Assembly (NCBI GenBank): GCA_003868215.1
Contig: QWDQ01000085.1
Location: 1-64,000, forward strand
Length of the DNA stretch: 64,000 bases
Origin: Pseudophaeomoniella oleicola
Taxonomy: Eukaryota; Ascomycota; Eurotiomycetes; Phaeomoniellales; Phaeomoniellaceae
Reading direction: 5' to 3'
Both the position numbers and the translations under genes were made by a program. The notes under the pieces are model-generated. The model saw only the letters and a program-made list of their open reading frames with translations, did not search any database and was not told where the DNA came from. Shown here in pieces: positions 45,550 to 57,455 of this stretch (positions within the stretch are counted from its first letter, which is position 1; each line of letters begins with the position of its first letter).

Positions 45550-46050
45550 CTACTGTACGATGCTCCGACGGTCTCGTGGTGCAATATCCATCTCTTCAAG
45601 GTAAATCTTGTTGCTCTGCCAATAACCGCCCAGCAATTGGGGTCCGACGACTTTGGCTACGGTTGACGTTCCCCAATGCGAATCGTGCATACTACGTTCC
45701 AGGCCAGGGTCGTACTACGTAGTATCGTACAGACATATTCAAAGAATGCAACGATTGCGTTAGGATCACCGTCCTTCATTCTGAGGACCGCAATCTCGAC
45801 CTTCCCCCGAGATTGCTTAGAGACCCTAATGACGCTGGCGGCTTCCTTGAGGAATGTGGACGCCGGCAGATGCATACGAAGCTCGTTGTTCCCGCTCGCC
45901 GTAGAAGGTGTGACCCGGGTTACTGGTGCCCTGAGCTGGCACTAAGGTGGTTCTCAATCAGAATGGTTGTGTGATTGACGGAGAACTTGACTTGTCCTTC
46001 ACTACGATATTACAATACAACAGTCCAACCACTGTGGAACCCTTCGATGG
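45550..46050 (-). pseudogene. Probable relic of a BTB-like gene
   Basis: No intact frame exists, but minus-strand fragments in successive frames look like pieces of a fungal BTB domain: a short piece reading CNIVVKD near 46010, one reading EGQVKFSVNHTTILIENHLS near 45970, and one reading DGDPNAIVAFFEYVCTI near 45750, which match in order the strand, H-containing helix and (D)DP...F.EY.YT elements of BTB domains. A further coding-like piece (VVGPQLLGGYWQSNKIYLEE) runs to a stop at 45550. Frame changes between pieces and the lack of splice signals at each suggest decay rather than introns. A TACTACGTAGTA palindrome lies within it at 45713-45724. Alternative: chance resemblance. Confidence 0.35.
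45713..45724. repeat. TACTACGTAGTA palindrome
   Basis: Exact 12-bp palindrome, flanked on both sides by TCG in direct orientation, inside the putative BTB-like relic. Confidence 0.8.
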
Positions 46051-48737
46051 GAAGATCAACGCCCAAAGCGTGGCTTTCCGGGTTTAATGAATATTCTCCT
46101 GTCGTCTGGTATGTGGGAGGATAATAATAACCCCAGGAACAACGGCTTGTGATACTTCACATCGGCGGGATAACCTCGCAGTGCATAACATAGTTCATTG
46201 GCTTATCGAAGGGTCGATGCCAACTCTTCCAAACAGGAGGTTCGTCTCGCTAGATAGACTGGAATAGATTGAGACCACCCGATTCGGTTTGTTGGATGGT
46301 CGTGCACCTTGATGAGGAACGAAAAAAGTAACTGTAAACTACTTTGTGGACAATCTGTTCCTCCAACTGCCTCAATTGACTCTGGTTGATCGTTGTCCCT
46401 GTCAATCAGTTTCCATATCTCACAACATCGTCATCATGCCTGACAATCCTCTCGGTGTGGAGAGACAAGTCAAAACACAGAAAGCGGTTTCCACTGGCCG
46501 TCAATCGCCTATCATCGCCAGCTGGCAAAGCTAGGTTACGACCGGTTGGTTCGAGCGTCAAGCTTAACCAACTTTTCCCGGTTCGCCTACTCAGCCTGCC
46601 CATTTAGAGCCGCGTTTCGCGCTCGAAGTCGTAGAAAATCAGAGATGCATCCTCAATTGCTCGATCTCGCCTCGCTCGCTCAGCTCGCCAATCCCGTGTC
46701 CAGTGACTGATGCGACGTCATTGTCATTCGTAAATATATTTAGATCGCTGATCCAAGCACAGCGCCATGTGCACTCAAGCCGTCCATCCATCGATCGTCC
46801 TTATCCGCTCTTTCTTCTTTGCGTCAATCAAGACTATCATCATTCGTCTATCTTTCTCCCGGAAAATCACGAATCTCTACTATGTAGACGATGGATATGG
46901 TCGGCAAACTTTCTACGCGGATCTCGATATCGTGACAATGGTTTGTTTACATGATTCTGCGCTTATGACAACGCCGTTCATGCTCACTTCGACCGGGTCC
47001 GAGCTGTTGCGTCTTATCGCACACTATCCTCCGACTATCGACTGCGCCTTGCATTGGACCATGCAGCCCCCATAGGAGCAGGCGAGCAGGTTTCAACTTC
47101 CTTGCGCCTTGTGAGACGACGGTTGCAGTGACCAAGCCTACAGGAAGAGCAAGCGGGGATTTCAAAGACTATGCGCTGATCGACTTGTGCCGTTCAAGCC
47201 GGACGCTTTCGTCGGCGACCCAATGAGGAGTGGTAATTCGCCTTTCTGAGACAGATGTATGCATTGTGAACTTTCCCATCACAATCATACAACGAATCAA
47301 GGGCTTAGCATGGAGACTTGCGGCGTTGTACTACGTTGTAAGTTTTTCTTACAATTGAGATGGCGATAACTGCCGTTCTTTTCTGTTGAGTTGTTTGTGT
47401 ACATTTATTAAACGCGTACCCCGCACGGTCAACAACGCGACCCTTGCTCCTACACGTTTCACTGAAACGCCTGGTCCCGTGATCTGTGCGAAGAGGAGAC
47501 AGGTAATCAATCTGGCTTCAATGGTCGTTACAGACATGCAAGCATCATGAAAAAAAAACTCTTCCCTCTCCACGCAGTCATCCTGCTGTTGCCGGAATTT
47601 GCCTTTGAGGCCTTCGATGCCTCTTTCTTATAGTCGATTGCACTAAGACGAAGCTATGAGGCATCAATACATTTGTATCGCAGTCGCTCGTTCTCGAATA
47701 ATGCTGAAGAGGCAGTCTAGACTCGTCTATCAGCTAGCCACCTAAGCCTCAGGCAAGTTCAGTACTACAATTGGGCTTGACAACAACAATAATCTTACTT
47801 CGCTTCTTTTCCCCCACGAGTACGTAGTAGCAACTCGCTGACCTGTCAAGGATTGGGATTTCGGTCACAAGCACAGTTGTAGTGCCATTTCTGAAACACG
47901 ATGCTAGTTCGCCGAACGATCCGATCCTGCAGTTCGAGGTGCTACCATGGTAGATGCCTCTATGCATGAATTGGAGCTTTGACCTTATGGGTTCATGAGG
48001 GCCACATTTTGTACTTTGTGCATACACCGCCTCGCCGCAGCTCAGAGAGTGCTATATGCTAGTCAACTCCTTGACCTGTTGTCCTATTTCCCTGTTCAAT
48101 ATTATGTCTATTCCGAGTTGGTTATTCCCTGTTGAAGTTATAGTGAAGCGGTTAGGTCTTACTCTATATGTTGGATGATGTCTCTCCTGAGTCACGCTTT
48201 GGTCGTATCATCTTTGAGCATTCCCATCTTATCACCCACTGTGCATTCTGTCCCATTCTACATACTACTCTAATTCGGACGGTTAGACTCTATTAAGCTA
48301 CTTCTTCAAGCCGAGGCAAAGGGACATATCAATTTCGCTTTCCACTCGCATCCTCGATGCGGCTCTTCAACCGTTCGCTCATTGAATTTCACTGTCTTGC
48401 TGCTTCTTCCATCCGATGGAGACGATCCTGAACTTCGAAGGCAGTGCTTATCATTATATACCGTATATAGCTCTTGCCGATGAGACAGTTCCCTTACAGT
48501 CTAGAATGTATGCCAGTGTCATATAATGTCAGTATGAGCCCCGTTGACAAAGACTGTCCTGTCCGTCGTTCCGATCTCCACCTTGCAAGCACAGAGCTGC
48601 TGTTCCTTCACAAAGGTGAGGGTACTAGCTGCAGATAACGCATTGGGACAACGACCTAGTTCTGCCGGTCTACTCGTAGAGGAAAAGAGGTAACCCATAT
48701 CGTCTACCGAAGCCGTGATCAGTATCTTGTCCGAAAT

Positions 48738-49799
48738 CTATAGCGGTGGATTCAGATCCAACCCCTCAACCGTCAGCTTGAAAGCGTCGTTTCTGGAGTA
48801 ACTCCCCGCAACATCCAGGTCAAGTCTCCCTCGCACGCAGTCATCAAAATCCACGTCTGCATAGACGAGCGTATCCGGCCCGTCCGTGACGTCCCAGAGC
48901 GGGCCCGCAAGCACGTCGCCGAAGGGGTCGACGATGAGTGAACCGCCTCTCGACGCAAAGGCGTCGGGATGGAACTCGGCCGTCTTCTCCTTGAGTTCTC
49001 CATTGACAATATCTTTTCCTTTCTCTTCGGCAGTATCTCCCGTGATCCATCCCTGTGCCTGTTTCCATTTGAGACACTGGTTCGCGCTCACGACGAAACA
49101 ACGCCCCTCGATGCTCACCGTCCTCATCAATCCTTCCCACGCAGGCCTCGCGTCCGCCGTCGGTGCCACCCACAAATTGACCCCTTGTTCGTACAAGCTC
49201 TGACGCAGCAGAGGCATATAGTTCTCCCAACAGATCGCACTTCCGATCACGATCCTTACGCCCTTGACGTAGGTGACGACGGCCTTGAGCGTCGACGGCG
49301 ACCCTTGCGCCCACACCAACCTTTCCAGCCCTGTTGGCATGACCTTCCGATGTTTCCCGATCACCCCCCTCTCTGGCTCGACGTAGACGACGCTGCAATA
49401 CAGACTGCCACCGCCGGAGCTCTTCTCGATACACCCGACACACAAAACCACGCCGGTCTCTTTCGCGATCTCCTCCAACCGCTCCCTCGTCCCATCCCCC
49501 CTCCTCTTTCTCCTCCCTCCCTTCTCCGTCTCCGTCTCCCCTCTGGCCGTATCCCCCAAATCAACCGCCTGTTCCCAATACTTCAAGAACTGCTCCCGCC
49601 CCTCCGCCGACCGCGATCCGACCACGGACCCGAACGAGCAGCCACGCGGGTATCCGCCCAGGTACGCTTCGGGGAACACGAGGACGGCAATCTTCTGCGT
49701 CGATGCGTGCTGGGCGGTAGCGTGGAGGGCGGAGAGGGTTTGGGATGTGGTCGGGAGGGTGTGGGATTGGGAGAAGGCGATACGGATCAATGGTGCCAT
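48738..49799 (-). CDS. Nitrilase / carbon-nitrogen hydrolase
   Basis: One exon of 353 residues with the complete nitrilase triad: Glu44 in [14 protein letters not shown], Lys152 in [16 protein letters not shown] and Cys190 in [14 protein letters not shown]. These extended motifs are those of true nitrilases and cyanide hydratases/dehydratases rather than amidases. A basic, charged insertion ([15 protein letters not shown], near 93-107) sits between the Glu and Lys motifs. Family reaction: hydrolysis of a nitrile to acid plus ammonia (or to amide); the substrate is unknown. The start at 49799 begins the conserved [11 protein letters not shown]; the frame stays open for 73 more codons upstream, but these are Lys/Arg-rich and correspond to a pyrimidine-rich leader on the other strand, so I treat them as 5' UTR. 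Confidence 0.92.
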   Translation of the reverse strand: MAPLIRIAFSQSHTLPTTSQTLSALHATAQHASTQKIAVLVFPEAYLGGYPRGCSFGSVVGSRSAEGREQFLKYWEQAVDLGDTARGETETEKGGRRKRRGDGTRERLEEIAKETGVVLCVGCIEKSSGGGSLYCSVVYVEPERGVIGKHRKVMPTGLERLVWAQGSPSTLKAVVTYVKGVRIVIGSAICWENYMPLLRQSLYEQGVNLWVAPTADARPAWEGLMRTVSIEGRCFVVSANQCLKWKQAQGWITGDTAEEKGKDIVNGELKEKTAEFHPDAFASRGGSLIVDPFGDVLAGPLWDVTDGPDTLVYADVDFDDCVRGRLDLDVAGSYSRNDAFKLTVEGLDLNPPL

Positions 49800-51365
49800 T
49801 TTTCTTATTATTCTTCTTTTCCTCCTTTCGTGAGTAGACTGATTAATCGTTCTTCTTCTCAGGAGCTTCTTTTTTCGCTCTTGTCTTTTTTCTCGATTGA
49901 GAATTATCGTGATATCAGCGGTGGTCTTATCTCTCTCTTCCGGCGGCAAATATATATCCTCAGCAGATACGATATGAAGCCGTAATAGTCCTTTCTCTCC
50001 TCTTTCCCCGTAAATCACGTATATACGCGTTATTCAACTCCCTCAATAAATGAACTGTTGTTTACTTACTCATCTACCTATGAATTCATTTATATGTAGG
50101 TATGTAGTAGAGATATGTCGGTCGGCCGGTACTACTGATTACTTATTTTACCCCACACTATCCTCCTTCCTTCTCGGGCGTGGATGCTTTCAATGAGAAC
50201 GTCAAGTTAGAAGGCGGATATAAGGTCTCTAGAAGTATTAGAGGAACGCGACGGAGGTTATGTTTCATGTGGATCAATGGTTATTCACATGGCAATACTT
50301 ACCTCTTTACTTTGGTAATCACAGGTGACGGAAGGAGTGAGTGAGTGAGTGAGTGAGGGGGGGTGAGCAGGAAATATATTTATCAGGTACATATTCGTTT
50401 GCAGGATCGCAACCAATTTCTCGTTCAACATATGTAATAATGGATGTAAGACATTGAAGGCACGGGAACCCAGGCTTTGAAGATAGAAAGGATTTCTGGT
50501 TACACTATGATTCGACACCGAAATAGATATTGATATGGTTCATGATGGGGGTTGCTAATAGGTACTAAGTTCAAGTTGAATGAGGGAACATTGCTGGAAG
50601 GAGAGAGGCCCATGTTGCCCTCAAACGGTGAATTCTCGTCCTATCGATGTCCTTCCCGTCATTACCACCGTGGCAATAGCTCCAAAGAGCATCCATCAGC
50701 AGCATAGAGACCGAATGATGAAAGGCTGGTACATAGTTGTCGCTCGATAGCATTATAAACGTCCAGGCAGCTTCGCAATGCCAACTTCAACCCCTCCCTA
50801 CATAGGTATGCTGCTCCGGGGATTGGACCTTGCGTGAAAGGCAGTGTCCGACGATCATAATTACAATGCACCACCATCTCCCCAAGGGCACTGATGGGAT
50901 TGTACTCAAGTTGTCGTCGGTGGCAATGGTCGATCTTGTCTCGTGCAAGTCCCACACATGCCATCTCACGATGACTGTGGGAATGCATCCAGCTCAAGGT
51001 CAGCCAATAGAATGATGGCAGATCGAGCGAGGCAAGAGACGTGGCTAGGTGCGATCAGAGTCACCCCGACCTTAGGGAGCTGCACCATCAAGTATTGAAT
51101 AAAGGGAACGAGCAGACTATCTGATAGCCGAGTAATTTTCTTCGGATTTTTGGGTATCTCAAACATCTACACAAAATGCCGTAGCGCGCTTATAAACCGA
51201 TGCCACCCTGCCACCTTAATTAGCCATGGTACTCCTTTTATGATACAGCTCGAGCCTTGGCTTCGGCGTGACCTCGAAGACAGTGCAGTGGAAAGTAGGA
51301 GCAGTCGTAAAATTCATCAAAGTTTAACGTAAACCATCCAACGGCATGAAAGTCTGTCGATACAC
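49800..51365. other. Intergenic, nitrilase promoter
   Basis: 1.57 kb between two minus-strand genes. Contains the nitrilase leader, GGTCGGCCGGTAC near 50118, a (GAGT)n repeat at 50333-50357, and several short open frames without features. Confidence 0.55.
50333..50357. repeat. (GAGT)n microsatellite
   Basis: About six GAGT units followed by a G-run. Simple repeat upstream of the nitrilase gene. Confidence 0.85.
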
Positions 51366-54300
51366 TTAGTATGCCACACGAGTTCTCATGTCCTATAGTA
51401 ACGTTAGTGAGTGTTAAACTTGCCTTGAGAGCTTTGCTTACCTGAATCTTCCGCTCAACTTCCCTCACGGACCTGTCAAGTTCTCCCGCAATCATCATCT
51501 TCTTATCGTTTGGTAAAAGGAGATAAGTCTCACATAAATCTCCATCAATCGTTCCTTTGACTGGAACATAGTAACTCCGATACATCAGATGATCGCGACC
51601 AGCCAATGGAGGATTCTGTTCTCTCAATTGCATTTCGAGAGTCTGGAAAAAGTCCACATCTTCGCGTGAAACAAAAGGCACCAACATTCCAAGCGTGCCC
51701 TGGAGACCCGTCCACACCAGGACATCACGACCACCAGCTACCAATTGCGTTTTCTGAATGCTAGTGGGAATGTCCTGGGAAAAGAAGTGGGCCATCAAAT
51801 TCAGCCTGTTTGGCGCACCTCCTAGATAGCCGCGATCATGTATGAGATGAGCCCCTGAGCCTTCCTCGTCAGCCTCCTCGGAAGCTTTCTGCGGGCATCG
51901 TAATAACCATAAGTTGCCGAATTTGTCACCTCCAGCGACAGTCTCGTAATCCACCATTGTCGTGCATGTAGTCCACCTTGAGATTGTGTCATCGGCGAAG
52001 GGAATAAGCTTATTTTCCTGGTACTTGTACACGACGTATGTTACGCTTTCCTGGACGTCACTGACAATAATTCGACTGCCCTGTGTCTGCAATCCAACAA
52101 TGGTATTTGCCGTACATGTCACTTGGCATTTACGAAGCATTTGCTTCATACCCAGATCGTATACGCGAAGGTCTTGCCCGACACCTGCCAGAAGACGGCC
52201 TTGGAAGGCAAGTAGCGCTCGCGGAGGTCGCTCGACTTTCGTCTTGTGGATGAACTCCAGCTCTCTGCCATCATTGTGGAAACGGTAGACGTGTAGATAA
52301 CCTGCAGTGCACGAAGGGGGGCTAGGAACCATATCTTTTCCCGTTCCGACGACCAGAAACGTCTCATCATCCTGGCCAGCAAATGACGCAGTGGTGATGC
52401 TGACAGCAGCTTCATTTTCCTCCAGCTCAATTGTGGCGACGACAGACTTGTCTTTAGCGGGATCGACGATCTGAACGCACGACGCCCAGTGGCCAGTGCC
52501 CTTTGGATATCCGAAATCTGTCGGAGGTAGTGGGATCGCATCTCCATTGACAGCTGGTGTGTCATTAATAAGTCTTGTTCTGGTCGAGGAAGCAAGAGTA
52601 TTATTATCGGCCTCTGCAACGTAGAAGAGTGGTTGCTCTGGATGCTTGACGAAGTGGCGGGCTGTATACATGAGAGGGATAGACTCTTGGAGAAGATTGT
52701 TCGCAAGATTCTCGACGGTGAAGATACTAAGTAGAGTAAATATCAGCAAAATTCTGGAAGACGACTGCTCAATAGTTGGATGATAATGTGGGATCGCTTC
52801 AGGAGGAACAATTGGATATAAACTTTTCTTTCCTCATTGACAGATGTAGTCTTTGGAAAGAGCATAGTGGATTCATCATGGAAAATTGAAAATTGGGAAC
52901 GAGTAGAGGAACGTGAGTCACATACCGTAAGTTTTGCCCTTGTATTCCCACCATTCCTTCTAGGCACTGTTCACTGCTGAAGTTCCAGCCCCATTCCAAG
53001 CCGACATAGTCCAGCGGTGTGAGCATGAAGCCGTTGGTCTGCGTATCACAATAACCCAACCAAGGCCGTGAACTCAGAGCCAGTACTGCCGCTTGACCCT
53101 TCACGGAGACTTTGAATAACTTCGCAGGTTTGAGACCGAGGAACCTCGTTCGCGTGTCCGACAGTTCGCCCGTGATTTCATCAAGTACGGTACGAAGGTA
53201 CACTCCAGACCACAACCCAATGTGAAGGTAGAGGGTTGACCCACCAGAAGTAGAATCTGCCATAGACATGATGCAAAGTGCCGAGGGTGCCGAAGTCAGG
53301 GCTTGCACAGACTTATTTTCAAGTGTGGAATCGGGATCAAGACTGAGGATTCTGACGGTCGAATCATCACAACCAACTGCCAAGAACGAACTGCGAACCC
53401 GACCTTCTGGAACCTCCCCAAGGCTTAAGCAAGTTACGGTGCCGCTCATCTCCCGTCTGTCTTCATACTCCTGGAGTGAGCCGTCCTCATCCATCTCAAA
53501 ATATACAACCTCACCGGAACTGAGCGCAACAGCCACTTGCCGTTCGTTCGTCGTTGCAGCCACTATCGATCTGTGCTGTGGCGCTGGCCATTCATTGACT
53601 CTGCGATCAGCTCTGATATGACGAATACCCCTTGGGTGAACTTGAATCAAAGCATCCTCTCCTAGTTGCTGCACAGCTAGCGTTGGGGCAGTCGAGAGAA
53701 AGCCCGTATCTGTAACCTCTTCCACAGTCTCTCCGATGCTCAGCACGAGTGTCCCGTTTGTGAAAGATAAAACGATGTATGCATCGTACTCATCATTTCG
53801 AGTTAGCTTTGTAGTCCAGACAGCGGATGGAACGCTTGGCAATTCCGATTCAACAATCTCGGACACAGGTAAACCATGTTTGAGGGTCTTGAAGTTGCTC
53901 CTCGCACCAGTTCCGCAGAGCGTATAAATTTGCGGCGCATCCTCGTCAAGCAAGTTGGCCACTTTACAGTCTAGGCAAGGATTCATTGTGTCAATGCTTT
54001 CAACTAACGTGATGTTCTCTGCCGCTCTCGGATGGAAAAATGCGGGGGTGTATGATTCCTGGGCATCGCTCGGGTAGTTCTCGCTCAGAAATTCCGTTTC
54101 TTCATCATCGTCACCAAGTTTTTCGAATTGGTAGAATTGGTGGTTGCCGCTTTCGCACGATATAAAAAGAAACCCGCTCTTGAGGATACATAGGCTTGTT
54201 GCAACAGGTACAGTATCAAAATACTTTATCTTCAACCTATGTACCTCTCCTGTCGGGTGACCGTTTTCGTCTTCGACCATGTCAATCGTGACCTTGAAAA

Positions 54301-55379
54301 GATCGCCATCCTCGGTCTGGAGGAGGAAGAAGAATGCACCCCTCATCTTGTGCATGACACCTGCAACGATACGCCTTTTGCGCTCAGGGTTTTCAAGGAC
54401 ACCACGTCGCCGAGGAATCGGTACTCGAAACGCTTCCTGATTGGAATGGCGATAAACAATGCTGTCTTCACTGCAGACTAGGACACCACTGGGGCCGTCT
54501 GCTCCTCCAGGCACTTGAAAGAGCATGGTGGCTGTCCTATCGACAGGCTCCGCCCATTTTCGGACCACGTGATTGAGACCAAGGTCAAGCTCATAGTATA
54601 CTAGTTGTTTCTCAAGTTCATTAAATGCTTCTCCTGAGGGATCTTGATCCGCCTCGGTGTAATCTACTTCAAGAGCAGCGAATATAGGATTCTCATATCC
54701 TACATCAAGCGCAATCAATGCAAAGACAAGCGTCTGTGGCTTATGAGCTTCTAATGGCGAGGATATCGTAAGTTCCGCTTGGGCGTTGCGGTTCAAGACG
54801 TAGACCAGTTTATTCTTTTCAATTGACGCGATCAGACAAGCTCGCCCCTTTGGATCAACCGCGAGGTACTGGCCAGGTATTACTCGTCTGACACCAGACT
54901 TGCCAAAAGTCTCGAGATGGATTCGACTGAATCGGTTTTGCGTAGGTATGTATTCCACGATGGTAATTCTGCCGGAGTCGGATCCAATGATGAGATAGTC
55001 TGTACATAACTTCAGCACATATTCTAGCGGTAAGAGAGGCTACAGTGGTTGCAAGAGCGTTCGACGAAGCTTGAAATGATAGCCTTTTGAAATCACTAAA
55101 CGCTCGAAACCGAAGGGCTTGTTCAATTTGCTCACCTTTGTTGCTTCCAGCTAGCCTAAAGGCTGCTAGAGATCGTATTATGCCAAATACATCCTGCGAA
55201 AAGATAGTCGTGATTTTCCCTTGAGCAGGATCTGGCCGATGAATCGTCAATCTTGATCCCGATGCTGTGACAATCTGCTGTTCTTTCGTCCCCGAAAACT
55301 GTCCTAGGATGGTCTGCGTTATCGCAGTAGGGGCTTGAATCGTGAGAGAATATAAGAACATAGAACTGGTGGTTGCCAT
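51366..55379 (-). CDS. RSE1: Pre-mRNA splicing factor Rse1 (SF3b subunit 3)
   Basis: Four exons (55136-55379, 52926-54999, 51442-52726, 51366-51392) encode 1209 residues, the usual length of Rse1/SF3B3. The family is a triple beta-propeller related to DDB1 and CPSF160. Recognisable blocks: [20 protein letters not shown] at the start, [13 protein letters not shown] recreated by the first splice, the [20 protein letters not shown] block in the middle, [19 protein letters not shown] recreated by the third-exon join, [14 protein letters not shown], and the terminal [11 protein letters not shown] recreated by the last splice. It acts in the nucleus as part of the U2 snRNP SF3b complex in branch-site recognition. 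The start lies 548 bp from the divergent DSK2 start. Confidence 0.96.
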
Positions 55380-55927
55380 CTTGACCTCGCTTGCAGCGCA
55401 AAGCTGCCTGACGACCTCTTCGCAGACTCAGTAGATTGGGGCGTTCTAGGATTGAAAGAGGTTGAGTGCTGCTGACATGATTGGAAGCTGCTATATCAGC
55501 TAACGCGATGTCGTACAGTCAGTGTCAAGGGACTCAAATATGCGAAATGATTTTGAAGCTGGCAGAAAGAGAATTGAAGCTTTGAACCCAAAATGGATAA
55601 GCGGGAAGTCGGAGGAACACGTTAAATTTCAGCCGAACTGGCTCCTGGAAGTCCTGCGGGTTGATGACGCTGGTCCCTTAATCTCAAATGGAGGGGCGTG
55701 CCAACCTGCCGCAAGACAACTGAAATCAATCTATCAGCTTCCAACAACTTCCCCAGATCGTATCGACAACGAGTGTTGAGCTCTTGCCGAACAACGAAAA
55801 GCCTTCAAGCTACGCAAATACTTGAACGCAGGTTATCTTAGGATCATATCTGATATTCTGGTTCGATTTAAGTTTACCGACATAGCGAAGGCCGAAGTGT
55901 GACAAAGGCTCCCACGAGGTGCAGACA
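55380..55927. other. Divergent RSE1/DSK2 promoter interval
   Basis: A 548-bp head-to-head interval that should serve as promoter for both genes. An 85-codon open frame inside has no recognised features. Confidence 0.6.
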
Positions 55928-57455
55928 ATGGCCGACGAAACGACAACAGCCGAGGAGGCACCCATCACTTTCCACGTCAAGTCATCAGGAAACGTCAAAT
56001 ACACTGTGACACTGCCGTTGTCCACGACAACGCTTGAATTAAAGAATAAGCTGGCGACTGCAGAATATGCCAACATACCACCAGACAGTCAGCGGCTGAT
56101 ATATTCCGGGCGGGTACTCAAGGATACTGATACATTGGCATCACACAACGTGAAAGAGGGCAACACGATGCATCTTGTCAAGAGCGCAGCCAGCAATCAA
56201 CGTCAGAATCCTGCGAGTGGTGCAAGCTCTGCTGTTCAAGGCTCCACTCAACCGCCAAGCGCTGCTCCCTCAGGCGTTCCGACAAACATGGCCGCAGGTA
56301 CAGGAAACAATCCTCTGGCGGGTTTGACGGGTGCTAGATACGCCGGATTTGCGCAGCTTCCAGGAGCCGGAATGTTCGGACCTGACGGCGGAGTGAGTGT
56401 TTCACTGGTTGCTTATAAGTGCCTAGACTGACTTGCTGCTAGATGGGACCACCGCCATCTGCCGAGGCATTGCTCGATATGCTTTCGAACCCGAATTTTG
56501 TGCAGACTATGAATGAAGCCCTTCAAAATCCCCAAATAATCGACATGATGATACAGCAGAATCCACAGCTGCGTGCCATGGGGCCTCAGGCGAGACAGAT
56601 ACTGCAGTCTGACGAATTTCGCAGAACATTGACAGATCCACAGACGTTGAGAAGTATGATGCAAATGCAGCGAGCGTTTGGTATGTCTCCGTTTGGGCCT
56701 GGTGGACAAAATGCATCTTTTCCGGCGCCAGGAGTAACAAGTACAACTTCACCGGAGAACCGTGACGAGGGTGCGCCGAATCAATCTTCTGAACAAAACA
56801 ACCCGAACCAGCAGAACCCGTTTGCATCCTTGTTTGGTAGCCCTCCAGGGGGTCCTCCAGGGGGTCCTCCAGGTGGTAATCCGTTCGCAAGCCTATTCAA
56901 TCCTGCCGGTGTTGCTCAACCTCAATCGCCGGGTTCCAACAATGCCCCTGGTTCTGATACTTCGAACAACAACCAGACTGCCAGCAACCCATTTGCTGCT
57001 CTGTTCAACCCTGCGTTGTTGGGCCAACCCCCACAACAGAGTCCGGCATCGGGAACAGGTTCTCCCCCGCCTCAGCAGTTCAATCCCTTCCTGCCTCAGA
57101 ATAACCCTCTCCTCAATGATCCTGCTATGCTTCAAAACTTTTTGCAGGCCATGGGCGGCAACGGTGCAGCTGGCAGCGGTACAGAGGCGTCGAATCCATG
57201 GCAGAACATGCTCGGCGGTCTTGGTGGCATGGGTAGCCCACCTGCGCCACCCGACAATCGTCCACCCGAGGAGCGATATGCCACCCAATTACGCCAATTG
57301 AACGACATGGGCTTTTTTGATTTTGAGCGGAACATACAGGCACTCTCACGGAGCGGTGGTAGCGTACAAGGTGAGAAAAGTGTCACTCTTTGAAGATGTA
57401 ATACTTTTAGCTGACACGAATAGGCGCAATCGAACATCTCCTCGGCAATCCTTGA
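55928..57455 (+). CDS. DSK2: Ubiquilin, Dsk2 type
   Basis: Exons 55928-56392, 56443-57370 and 57424-57455 encode 474 residues. An N-terminal ubiquitin-like domain (about 12-85: ITFHVKSSGNVKYTVTLP, LIYSGRVLKDTDTL), a Ser/Ala/Pro linker, an STI1 region with repeated helices (ALLDMLSNPNFVQTMNEAL, MIQQNPQLRAMGPQARQIL), a long Asn/Pro/Gly-rich middle with NPFASLF-like repeats, and a C-terminal UBA domain (EERYATQLRQLNDMGFFDF, ending AIEHLLGNP across the last splice). Dsk2 shuttles ubiquitylated proteins to the proteasome. A 12-bp tandem repeat at 56841-56877 encodes GGPPGGPPGG and is likely length-variable. Divergent from RSE1. Confidence 0.96.
56841..56877 (+). repeat. In-frame 12-bp tandem repeat in DSK2
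   Basis: Three near-identical CCTCCAGGGGGT units encode a PPGG repeat in the disordered middle of the ubiquilin. Confidence 0.85.

Larger units (their letters stand above)
43344..48737. other. Gene-poor interval of 5.4 kb
   Basis: The longest stretch without an intact gene in the window, otherwise spaced at about one gene per 2.5 kb. The right end of Cdc25 upstream DNA (to about 44.3 kb) probably holds its promoter and 5' UTR. Elsewhere only short open frames occur, plus the probable relic at 45550-46050 and a TACTACGTAGTA palindrome. Base composition looks similar to other intergenic DNA; I see no transposase, no long repeats and no strong AT-bias of RIP type. Confidence 0.6.

Noticed and set aside
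47749-48027. 92-codon minus-strand frame with a hydrophobic patch
   Set aside because: No partner exons or recognisable domain; could be part of the same decayed region but support is too weak.
48969-49985. 338-codon plus-strand frame antisense to the nitrilase
   Set aside because: Antisense shadow; the minus strand carries the full nitrilase triad and conserved motifs.
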